Made by a program: the position numbers and the translations under genes. 64,000 nucleotides of DNA, from contig CAVWXT010000005.1 of NCBI GenBank assembly GCA_963759115.1, forward strand, positions 868,001 to 932,000, read 5' to 3'. Source of the stretch: CAVWXT01 sp963759115 (lineage in GTDB: Bacteria; Planctomycetota; Planctomycetia; Pirellulales; Thermoguttaceae). Below are positions 55,833 through 64,000 of the stretch, in pieces. Under the pieces are notes generated by a model. That model was given only the letters and a program-made list of their open reading frames with translations, did no database searches and was not told the DNA's origin. Position 1 is the stretch's first letter, and every line of letters starts with the position of its first letter.

Positions 55833-57477
55833 ATGGCCGACGTAGTTTCATTTCTGCCGGTGCCTGACGACTATCCGAACCATCTTGCCGCGCCAGGGCC
55901 GGAGCGGCTTTGTCTCCCGTCGAGGCGCCGGTTGCTGGTGCTGCTGGTGCTGCTGTGCATGGTGCCGCGGGCGGTGATGGCCCTGCGGATCACGAGCGTC
56001 TGCCCCGACGGCGTACTCTACATTCGACTGGCGCAGGCCATCGAGGCGGGCGACTTCCGGGCGGGGTTCCAACACATGGCCCTGAACGTCTACCCCGTGA
56101 TCCTGGTGGTCTTGCACCGGCTGGGGCTCGATTGGGAACTGGCGGCCACTGTCTGGGGCGTGGGCATCTCCAGCCTTGTGGTCTTGCCGCTGTGGGGATG
56201 GGCGCGGCGGCAATTCGACGATCGCGTGGCGCTGGTGGCGTGCCTGCTCTACGTCGTTCATCCGAAGATGATCGAGTGGAGCCCCGAGGTAATGCGCGAC
56301 CCGACCTTCTGGTTCCTCTTCATGCTGGCGATCTACTGGCTATGGCGGGCGGTGACGGAAGTCCGCTACGGCTACTTCCTGGCCGCCGGGATGGCGATGA
56401 TCCTGGCCTCGCTCACGCGGATCGAGGGCCTGTTCCTGTTGATTCCGTTGGTGCTCTGGACGTTCTGGCGGTGGCTGGCGTTGCGAACGGGGCGAAGAAG
56501 GTTGCTCCTGGGCGCGGTCGCTGTGCGTGATCGTTCTTCCCGCGCTTTTGGCGCTGGTCAACATCCTGTGGATATCGCGCCACTCTGGGTGGACGGCCAT
56601 GCGACTCGACCCGCTGTCCCGCGTGCAGCCCTGGCTGGAATCGATGCTCGGCCGCCCGGCAGCGGACGCCGCGGGCAATGACCTCGAACGGCCGATGACC
56701 ATCGGCCGGATGATCTGGGTCTTCATTCCCACGATGACGCGAGGCCTGTCGCCGGTCTTCGCGCTGCTGATGTTCGGCGGCATCTGGGGCTGGCGCCGGG
56801 TTTGGGCCCGCCGCGACCACCAGGCATTGTTCTGCACCGCCGTGGTCATCATGTGCGGCATCTGGGTCCAATTGTGGTACGACAAGAACATCTGCCCGCG
56901 CTATGCCTTGCCGATCGTGCTGATGGCTTCCGTGTTCGCTGCGCTGGGGTTGCTGGGATTGCTGGCATGGCTGTTGCGATTGGGGGAACGGAGGCAATGG
57001 GACGGCCGCCGCCAGAGAGCGATGGTGGCCGCGGCGGTTGCCTTGATCGCTGCCGTCAACTTGGGCGACGCCATGACCGGCAGCGCGACCTACTTCGAGA
57101 CGCGACAGATGGCGGCCGACGTGGGCCGGTGGGTGCAACACGAGTTCCCTGGCCGGCCGACGTTGGTCGGGCCGGTCGGCATCACGCCGATCGTCAGCTA
57201 CTACGCCCGGAGCGCGCCCTACGAGGCGTTTCGTCTTGAGGCGGGCGAAGACGCGATCCTCGCGATGGTCCAGCGGAGCCAGGCCGGCATCGTTCTCCTG
57301 CGGCCCACCAAGCGATTGACCGCCGAAGGCTGCACGGCACTGGCCGAACGCCTGAAGTCCGCCGGACTGGAGCCCGTCGCATCGTCGCTGCTGCCCGCGA
57401 CATGCACCGACGTTTACATCCTGGTGCGGAGCACGGCAGGCCAAGGCTTGGCGCAAACGCCCACCGAGAGGCGCTGA
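55833..57477 (+). CDS. GT39-like membrane glycosyltransferase (one frame break)
   Basis: A multi-span membrane protein of about 548 residues resembling dolichyl-phosphate-mannose and ArnT-type transferases (GT-C fold). The first luminal loop has SVCPDGVLYIRLAQAIEAGD with the conserved Asp, and MIEWSPEVMRDPTFWFLFML follows. The frame breaks near 56515 and continues with IVLPALLALVNILWISRHS and later membrane spans. It would transfer sugars from a lipid carrier on the outer side of the membrane. The ATG at 55833 starts a typical cytoplasmic leader; upstream in-frame codons look unconserved. Confidence 0.8.
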
Positions 57478-57494
57478 TTGTTTCGTTTCCAACC

Positions 57495-58634
57495 ATGAGA
57501 TCTGACTCCTCGCTGACGATCGCCGTCGCTTCCACGCAGAGAAAGTGGTACGGAGGCGAAGAGGAAGTCTACCTGCTGGCACAGGGGTTGCGCCGCTACG
57601 GTCACCGGGCGCATATTTTGGCACGCGGCGGCGGAGCCCTGGCAGAGCGGATGAAAAGCGAAGGGTTTGCGGTGGGCGAGTTCTTCGGCAACGGCCGCAG
57701 CCCGTGGGGGCTGTGGCAGATTCGCCGCCACCTCCGCCGCATTCGTCCCGACGTGCTCCAATACAACGATCCCCACGCCTTGACCGCGGCCGGATTGGCC
57801 TCCGTGGGTCTGGGCATTCCCGTTCGGATTGCCATGCGGCACGTGTCGCTGCCCATCCATGCACCGTGGCGATTCCACGCCTTCAGTGACCGCGTCGTGT
57901 GCGTCTCCCATGCGGTGGCCGAGGTGTGCCAGGCTGCCGGACTCCCCCCGAGCATGACGCGCGTTGTGTTCGCTTCCACCGATCCCCGGGAGGTTCGCGG
58001 CGGAAACCGCGGCCATGGTCGCCTGGCCGCCGCAGTCGGCAGCGACGATCTCATGATTCTGGTGGTTGCCAGCCTGAAAGAACCCAAGGGGCACAGCTTC
58101 CTGTTCGATGCCATGCCGCCGGTGCTCAAGCGGTTTCCCAACGCCCGCCTCGTCTTGGCGGGCGACGGCGAGCAAAGAGAATCGCTCCAGTCGCAGGCCG
58201 CGCGATTGCAGTTCGGCGAGCAGGTGCGATTCCTTGGCTATCGCCGCGACGTGCCCGACTTGATCCGGGCGGCCGACCTGCTCGTGCTGCCGTCCTATGC
58301 GGGCGAGGGCCTGCCCGTGACGCTGATGGACGCGATGTTTGCCGGAGTGCCGGTGGTGACGACCACGGCCGGCGGAATTCCCGACCTCACCCAGAGCGAC
58401 GACCCGCAAGGAGAGCCGCTGGCTTGGGTCGTTCCGCCGCGCGACAGCGGCGCCCTGGCGGAGGCGATCATCCAGGCGCTCGGCGATCCGGCCGAGCGAT
58501 CCCGGCGGGCCGACCGCGCCCGTAGGCGGGCCGAGCGACTATTCACGCCGGAGCGCATGGTCGATGCCTTCCTGGAGGTGTATCGCGAAGTGCAGATGGC
58601 GAAGCACGAAGGAAGAAGCACGAACGCCGAATGA
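57495..58634 (+). CDS. Family 4 glycosyltransferase (GT-B)
   Basis: A 379-residue cytosolic GT-B enzyme. The N-terminal donor-free domain starts TIAVASTQRKWYGGEEEVYL. The C-terminal domain has LVVASLKEPKGHSFLFDAM, RLVLAGDGEQRESLQ and the sugar-nucleotide motif SYAGEGLPVTLMDAMFAGVP. In this motif the usual second Glu (EX7E) is replaced by Asp (GEGLPVTLMDAM), a conservative change. It follows the GT39-like gene by 17 bases and probably belongs to the same glycan pathway. Confidence 0.9.
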   Translation: MRSDSSLTIAVASTQRKWYGGEEEVYLLAQGLRRYGHRAHILARGGGALAERMKSEGFAVGEFFGNGRSPWGLWQIRRHLRRIRPDVLQYNDPHALTAAGLASVGLGIPVRIAMRHVSLPIHAPWRFHAFSDRVVCVSHAVAEVCQAAGLPPSMTRVVFASTDPREVRGGNRGHGRLAAAVGSDDLMILVVASLKEPKGHSFLFDAMPPVLKRFPNARLVLAGDGEQRESLQSQAARLQFGEQVRFLGYRRDVPDLIRAADLLVLPSYAGEGLPVTLMDAMFAGVPVVTTTAGGIPDLTQSDDPQGEPLAWVVPPRDSGALAEAIIQALGDPAERSRRADRARRRAERLFTPERMVDAFLEVYREVQMAKHEGRSTNAE

Positions 58635-58640
58635 GGCGAT

Positions 58641-59147
58641 TCAAGATCCGGCGGTAATCCACGTTGGCGGCGCGGGGTACACGCCGTAGAAGCGCTTGAT
58701 GAAGTGCCGGTGGAACCACGACGGACAATGCGGCTCCCAACCCCAACGCCCAAGGAGTCGGGCCGTGATCCGCCCGTTGGCCACGTCGCACAGCAGGGCA
58801 TCGCTCTGCTTGAGCCGGGCGATCTCGTCGAGCACCGCCAACGCCCGGGTGACCGTCGCCATACGGGTATTTCGAGCCGACTCGATATATTTCAGCACCA
58901 GGAAATTGGGGAACCGCCGCGGCTGGTTGTAGTAGAGCCGGATCCGATCCCCGGTCCGACGTCGATGCCGTTGCTGGCCGATCAAGCGTATTCCGGGCAT
59001 CGAAACAATCGTGGGAAACGGCCGGAGCAGCACGCGGCGAAACTGGCCGTCGGCGACCTCGATCAGGCCGTAGCGTCGGCGCCGGAGCAAGTCGCTCCCG
59101 GCGGTCAGATCAGTCGCAGTCTCGAACAGTGGCATGTGAAACCTCAT
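58641..59147 (-). CDS. Conserved planctomycete hypothetical protein, 168 aa
   Basis: A soluble basic protein: MRFHMPLFETATDLTAGSDL, then RRRRYGLIEVADGQFRRVLL and DEIARLKQSDALLCDVANGR. I recall this as a family found in planctomycetes without known function. The ATG at 59147 was chosen because upstream sequence is not conserved; 59135 is an alternative. It converges on the glycosyltransferase gene, 6 bases apart. Confidence 0.7.
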   Translation of the reverse strand: MRFHMPLFETATDLTAGSDLLRRRRYGLIEVADGQFRRVLLRPFPTIVSMPGIRLIGQQRHRRRTGDRIRLYYNQPRRFPNFLVLKYIESARNTRMATVTRALAVLDEIARLKQSDALLCDVANGRITARLLGRWGWEPHCPSWFHRHFIKRFYGVYPAPPTWITAGS

Positions 59148-60223
59148 TGCCTCTCTGGTGCTTTCCCAAGGAATTGTAGTTCGCCAACCTCGTGGGAGCG
59201 TTGAGTGGAAGCGAGTCCCGAGGGCCGACCCGCCGATGGTAGGGCATTTCCTTAATTTCGCGCCCGACCCCCTGGGCAAGCGAATTTTGCGCTGGCGAAA
59301 ACGTCGTCGCAAACCATTGCAGCAAAGTGACTTACGTTGTGCGCCGCCTGCAACCCGTTGTGGGGGACGTTGCACAACTGCCTTTCGTCCGCCGTCCGTT
59401 CTTCGTAACGTCTGCCAGGGAAAGACGTTCTGGCGAAGTTGCAGTGCCAGAGATTTCCCGTCCTCGTGCCGGTTGGCCCTACGCACAATTGTGTGCATCG
59501 GTGGGCAGTGGGTCCCGCCTGCCGGGCGAGACTCAGTGTGCTTTTGAGCCTCACCTCCGCCCTGCGGTCCGCTCGGCAAGCGGGACCTACTGCTAAATAC
59601 TCTGGCCACGCTCAGGACAGAAGGTGAGGCCAACGACGGACGTTCTTTTTGCCCGTCGGGCAGCAGCGAACCGCGAGTTGTCAAGGAGCAACCGGCCGTC
59701 GCCGGGATCAGGGGCTTTGGCCGCACGACGGATTTCCCCATCCGTGCGGAGAAGAACGGACGGAGTCGGAAAACCCGCTCGACAGCGGCCCGAGATTATG
59801 CACGCACGTATACTACAGACCCTGGCCCAATGTCAACCCCTTTTTTTGTAGTAGCCATTCGTCGATTGGTCGCATAAGACTTCTCCGCGTGGAGTTGCCC
59901 ACAGCGACCTTCGCTTGGCGACCGGAACGCCGTCTGGCGTGACAGAATGGTTAACGGCTTCTATCTGTTAACCTACCCGGTGCGAGAGCGAAGTGACGAA
60001 GTAAGTCGTTGGCATCATGACCGCCGGCTGGAGCAGCGGGAAGAAGATTCCCGCGAGGCCCAAGCCCGCTGTCGCTGCAGACGGGCCGCTCGTCGTGCGC
60101 CTGTTGCGTTGTAGCCGATGACCATTCTTTGGCAGTCAGCATGCCCAGATCGACCATGTGGTGCGTCCTTCCAGGTTTTGTCGAGCCCTGTAATAAATAT
60201 TGGGCCTACAAAGAACCGGACCA
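59148..60223. other. Long intergenic region, about 1 kb
   Basis: No convincing gene in any frame. An imperfect inverted repeat lies at 59509-59590, with arms TGGGTCCCGCCTGCCGGGCG and GCTCGGCAAGCGGGACCTAC. A TTTTTTTGTAG run near 59842 and a GTTAACGG...CTGTTAACC pair at 59949-59973 are visible. No tRNA or rRNA was found. It could hold an unrecognised RNA. Confidence 0.5.
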
Positions 60224-62247
60224 TCACTTACCACGGCGCGTGAAAAACGACTGCCGTTCATCATACTCCAGGCGCGCCCGATTCTCCCTGAGCCATTGCA
60301 TTCGGTATGGCCCAAGTCGCTTCTCCCGATAGGACATCCCCGCGCGCCGCTGCCAGGGCGGGTCAAACGGGTCGTCATCGTCGGCATGCGGCAAGTCCGG
60401 AAGCACGAGTCGAATGATGTATTGAGCCTTGGCGCTACCCGCATCCGCTTCCGTGCTCGTGCGATCCAAGTTTTCCTCCAGCCATTCTCGCTGTCCCTGG
60501 CCTTTCGCATTGGCCCACCAGTCGACAACCTCCTGATCGTTGCGGAACGTCCGTCCGGCCCACCGCTCGATGCCCCAGCGACAAACGCGGTACGTTAGCA
60601 CCGCGTCCCTTACCTGCATATCGCTCATGTGGTCTTCGTCGACATCAAGCTCAACCCCGAATTCCCTCACCTTCTGCCGCAATTGCGGCAGGGCCTGCAC
60701 CATGAATGCCACCGCCTTCTCCCCGCCCACCCGATCCAAATCCCAGAGAATGTTACAGGTCGGCGGCAGCTTGCCCTGATCGATCATGTTATTTAGGTAG
60801 GGCCTCGCCGCCGGCCCGTAGCTCGCCAAGACGCTGGGCAAGGAAGCCCACCCTTGCAGTTCCTTGACCACCGTCTGGTCGCTGCGCGCCATGATCTTTG
60901 CGATCGCCTGCATCGTCTGCTCAGGGCGGTCGTCATGCCCTTTCGAGTACCACTCGTTGGGCAGGAACGCGATTGCGCTGCGGATCGCAACTGGATCATC
61001 TCCTTCCAATGCTCTTCGTGCGCGCTCTCGAGCCAAGGGCAGCCACCTGGTCGGGTCCCGTCCTTCGTTGTCGAGCCACTTCGCATACAGGCCCGCCACC
61101 CTTATCAGCCGCGCGTTCGGATCCTGTAGACGCTCCTTAGAGGACATGATCAATGCCCCGTCGCCCATCATCGCAACTGACGTCGCTGGGTTGTTCCGCT
61201 CAATGAGGAAAGTGACGTAGGTCAGCCCTGCGGCTGTCTCCATCGCCTCCCATCGAACCGGCAGGTTCGCTTTGCCGTCCATTCCCTCCATCACTCGAAC
61301 CAACAACGACACCGGCCGTGGATCGCCGATCTCGCGGAGCATCCGCATCACGTCGACGGCAAATCCGAACTTGGCCGTGGAAAACGTAGCCTCCCCAGGA
61401 TTCCTTACTGCTTCCGTTTCCAGCATCTTCACGAGCGCCGGCACGATCTGCTTGCCGCGCCGGACGATCTCGAAGTGCGTCATCTCCCAAGCCAGGGACG
61501 GCGGACTCGTGTACGCGAAGGCAGCCGACGCCCGCCCTCGTAACGGCAAATCGATCGGCTCCACCGCCGATCCCTTGAGCACCTCGCCACGTTTCACGTA
61601 CTCATCGAGCAACTGCGCGTCGCTGAGCCCCGCCAGTGGGTTCTTCTCCTGTTTGCCGCGCACCAACCGCCGCTCATAACGCTGTTTCACCTTCCCGTCT
61701 TGATCCCGCAGCTCCACCGCCACCCGGTACTCCCCGGCCGGCAGATCCTCTGGAAATCCGCCGGAAAAAGACACCTTCTTCCCCCCCAACTTCACCGACC
61801 GCGCATCCGCGAATGTCACAGGCGTTCGCGATCCCTCGACCAGCCCCATCTTCCGCCTGACGACTCCCTTAACTGACTCCGGCAGAACGCCCCCGGTCTG
61901 ACGCAGCACCATCACCAACAGAATCCGATCCCCCCTGCGCCGAACGAGCTGACCTCTAGACGCGACTCCATACCCAAGTCGCCCTCCAGCAGCCCCGCCA
62001 CGCCGTACCCCTCGTCTCCCTCCGCCATCCAACCCATTGCGTAGTCAGTGAAGCCATTTACCGCCTTCGCCCGCCATAATCCGATTCCCGCGGGGAGCTT
62101 CCCCCAGTCGTACCCGGCTTCTGCGCCGGGCCAGTGCTCAGTGATCTGCACCCGCCAAGGCCCCCAGTTCACCTCGGGCGCCGGATCTGTACCACAAGCA
62201 GCAAGCCCAAATCCGAGCAGGATCAGCACCAGTGCACGTGTTATCAT
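60224..62247 (-). CDS. Large secreted lipoprotein with helical repeats (one frame break)
   Basis: A protein of about 674 residues. The N-terminal frame (from ATG 62247) has a lipobox, LGFGLAACGTDP, so it is anchored by a lipid at Cys. The frame breaks near 61930 in a run of six G (gene strand); one base change joins SFGAG to DRILLVMVLRQTGG. The main part has HEAT-like helical repeats (VDVMRMLREIGDPRPVSLLV, VRNPGEATFSTAKFGFA). I do not recognise a specific family. The C-terminus ends in a basic tail. Confidence 0.75.
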
Positions 62248-62696
62248 GTCACCTAGTCCCTCGCTGAAAAGGCTGTTACGCTCACGCCGATCAGGTCAGT
62301 GCAGTGCTCAGCGCCAGCACGCCCAGCCGCAAGGCACCGAGCGCACACTCGTCCCGCTCCCCCCTTAACAGTCCGCGCCGACATGTGCGAGAATGATTTG
62401 CCCGACAGACGGGTTCGATTCGCGTATTGTAGTCATTTGGCGATGCGGCCGGAATCACCACCCGCTCGGAGAGTTCCTTCTGGGTCCGAAAGGAACCGGC
62501 TTGTTAATGCCGAGGAGGTGTTGAGCAGAGAGTTGGAGAGCCTCAGACCGAAGTTCTGGGATTCCGTGGCGGCGAGGCCCACCCACTCAAAAACTGCTCT
62601 TGCTCCCCCCCGGCTGCCCTGCTACGATCCGGCCCACTTGTCGCGTCAGATTCCGCGCAAACCCCCTTCGTTCGAGGGAGTCGTCAGGTGGATGCC

Positions 62697-63510
62697 ATGT
62701 CACGGATCGCCTGGGCACCAAGGATCGGCATAGTCCTGCTCCTGGCCGGCTGCGCCAACAATCCGATGGTGTTGCAGGGCAAGGTCGCCCAATTGGAGCA
62801 GCAGCAGGCGGCCGCGTCGCGCCAATACCAGCAACTCCAGGATCGGGCAAATGCCTTGGATCGCGATAACCAGGAGACGGGCGCGTTGTTGGCCCAGGCG
62901 CGGCAGCAAGCGAAGGTGTCGGAAGATCAGTTGACGGCCCTCCGCGACCAACTCCGCAGCGTTACCGCGCAGCTCGCGCAGGCCCGCAGCGAGAAGGAAA
63001 ACGACGACAAGCGGGTGCAGACGCTCACGGCCTCCATGCAGCGGCAAGGGGGCGTATTGATCAGCCCAAACAATAGCTTCCTGCAGACCCTGCCGGCGAC
63101 CAATATACCGGGCGTGTTCGTCCGCCGCGACGGCGACGTGATTCGCATTGAATTGCCCGGCAATAGCCTGTTCGAGTCGGGCAGCGCACGGCTGCGCCGG
63201 GGCGGCTAACCTGGTGGCCGACGTTGCCGCCGAACTGGTCCGCACGTATCCCGATCAGATCGTCGGCATCGAAGGCCACACCGACAACGATCCGATCGTC
63301 GGCAATCAGGGGCGTAACAACCATGAACTTTCGGTCGCCCGGGCCCAGGCCGTCTATGACGTGCTGGTGAACCGCACGCGATTGCAGGGCAACCAGTTGT
63401 TTATCGTGGGCCACGGCGCCAACCATCCCATCGTCTCCAATGCCACGCCGGAGGGAAAACAGCGGAACCGCCGCGTCGAACTGGTGGTGTATCCGGAGCG
63501 GAAGAACTAG
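62697..63510 (+). CDS. OmpA-family lipoprotein with coiled coil (one frame break)
   Basis: A 271-residue peptidoglycan-associated protein. The leader ends in a lipobox (IVLLLAGCANNP). A coiled coil follows (LEQQQAAASRQYQQLQDRAN, then QLRSVTAQLAQARSEKENDD). The OmpA C-terminal domain is split by a break near 63205: LFESGSARLR in one frame and DQIVGIEGHTDNDPIVGNQG with SVARAQAVYDVLVNRTR in the next. Two missing bases (CCC to CC and G5 to G4) restore SARLRPGAANLVADV. The start could also be the GTG at 62688. Confidence 0.9.
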
Positions 63511-63777
63511 GGGTGGTGGATCGTGGATGGGAGAGTATGGATGGGGGGCGGCATCTGGGGGGAGTGGCGGAACGGGACAATTGTTGGGGCAGCGGCCGAA
63601 CGTTCCCCCTCCTGCTTGCCGGCTCACGCATGGCCTGATAGAATGCCGCGCCGGCGTCCGTGGAGGTTGGCGATATTGGAAACACCGTTTCGCGGCCATT
63701 TGCGGCGCGAACGCCGGAGCGCAATGAGGCCGACATTCATTCTTCACAAACCCTTTGGTCGTCATGAGGAGATTTCC
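63511..63777. other. Intergenic region
   Basis: No gene is visible. It is purine-rich near 63515-63570 (GGATGGGAGAGTATGGATGG). A GAGGAG ribosome binding site for the next gene lies at its end. Confidence 0.4.
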
Positions 63778-64000
63778 ATGCTCGCGCGACATTGCGGCGG
63801 CAGTGTGTTTCGCCTTCTGGCTTGGGCCTTGGTGCTGACCGTGGGCGGCTGGTGGGCCGCGCCCTTCGCAGCGGCAAGCGAGTTGGACAAGCTCGACACG
63901 TCGTTGAAGTTGATCCCGGCCGACGCCGCCTTCTACTCCAGCATGTTGCGCAACCGCGAGCAATTCGACGCCATCGCCGCGAGCAAGGCGTGGGCCAAGA
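63778..64000 (+). CDS. Secreted planctomycete protein, N-terminal part only
   Basis: Frame open to the window edge. MLARHCGGSVFRLLAWALVL starts a signal peptide ending near WWAAPFAAA. The mature part has LDTSLKLIPADAAFYSSMLR, a start often seen in planctomycete DUF3352-like secreted proteins. A GAGGAG site lies 8 bases before the ATG. The family call is tentative because only 74 residues are visible. Confidence 0.6.
   Translation, partial: MLARHCGGSVFRLLAWALVLTVGGWWAAPFAAASELDKLDTSLKLIPADAAFYSSMLRNREQFDAIAASKAWAK

Noticed and set aside
56413..57864. 483-codon minus-strand frame opposite the glycosyltransferase genes
   Set aside because: Antisense shadow with Arg/Pro/Gln-rich composition and no motif.
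62400..62420. tRNA-like GGGTTCGATTCGCG
   Set aside because: The T-loop-like string stands alone; no acceptor, D or anticodon stem could be formed around it.

Overview
The window looks like a chromosomal segment of a planctomycete (phylum Planctomycetota, probably Pirellulales or a relative), most likely from a metagenome assembly. Evidence for this is a giant secreted protein carrying the LEPLEDRRLL leader, a DUF1598 protein, DUF1573 and MJ0042-type zinc-ribbon membrane proteins, several secreted proteins of planctomycete type, high GC, and REP-like hairpins. No rRNA or tRNA gene is visible.

Layout. 1-5.2 kb: the end of an HtrA/DegP protease, a YgbA-like gene, ftsK on the minus strand with an unusual acidic tail, and a MazF-type toxin-antitoxin pair. 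5.2-5.9 kb: an ISL3 remnant that cuts off a DUF1080 gene. 6-25 kb: a compact, almost entirely plus-strand accessory array of unrelated genes (AlkA-like glycosylase, SEC-C protein, DUF6398 protein, RecD2 helicase, methyltransferases, cupin, TM0106-type nuclease, pRiA4b ORF-3 protein, an L7/L12-like membrane protein). It is interrupted by a 311-bp ISL3-type MITE, one ISAzo13-like element, and two nearly identical tandem ISAzo13-like elements that split a methyltransferase. 25-33 kb: DUF1598 protein, parvulin, secreted proteins, IS66 remnants, a Tat-exported histone-deacetylase-like protein, a membrane acyltransferase-like protein and a PEBP protein.

33.8-38.5 kb is a type II-C CRISPR-Cas locus: a divergent tracrRNA with an intrinsic terminator, cas9, cas1 and cas2, and one solitary 36-nt repeat downstream of cas2 that pairs with the tracrRNA anti-repeat. 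No spacer array is present in this assembly. cas9 carries two apparent single-base deletions.

38.5-64 kb: REP-like repeats, an MFS exporter, an HD phosphohydrolase with a zinc-ribbon membrane partner, an IS630 element, a roughly 2,270-residue modular surface protein (Calx-beta, delta-60, GEVED, beta-helix, dockerin-like), a UroD-like methyltransferase with its corrinoid protein, a DUF1573 protein, a SAM methyltransferase with two glycosyltransferases, a large lipoprotein, an OmpA lipoprotein, and the start of a secreted protein.

A caveat for all users: about 25 frame breaks affect otherwise well-conserved genes, mostly beyond 15 kb. Several are explained by loss or gain of one or two bases in G/C runs, so many 'broken' genes here are probably intact in the organism.
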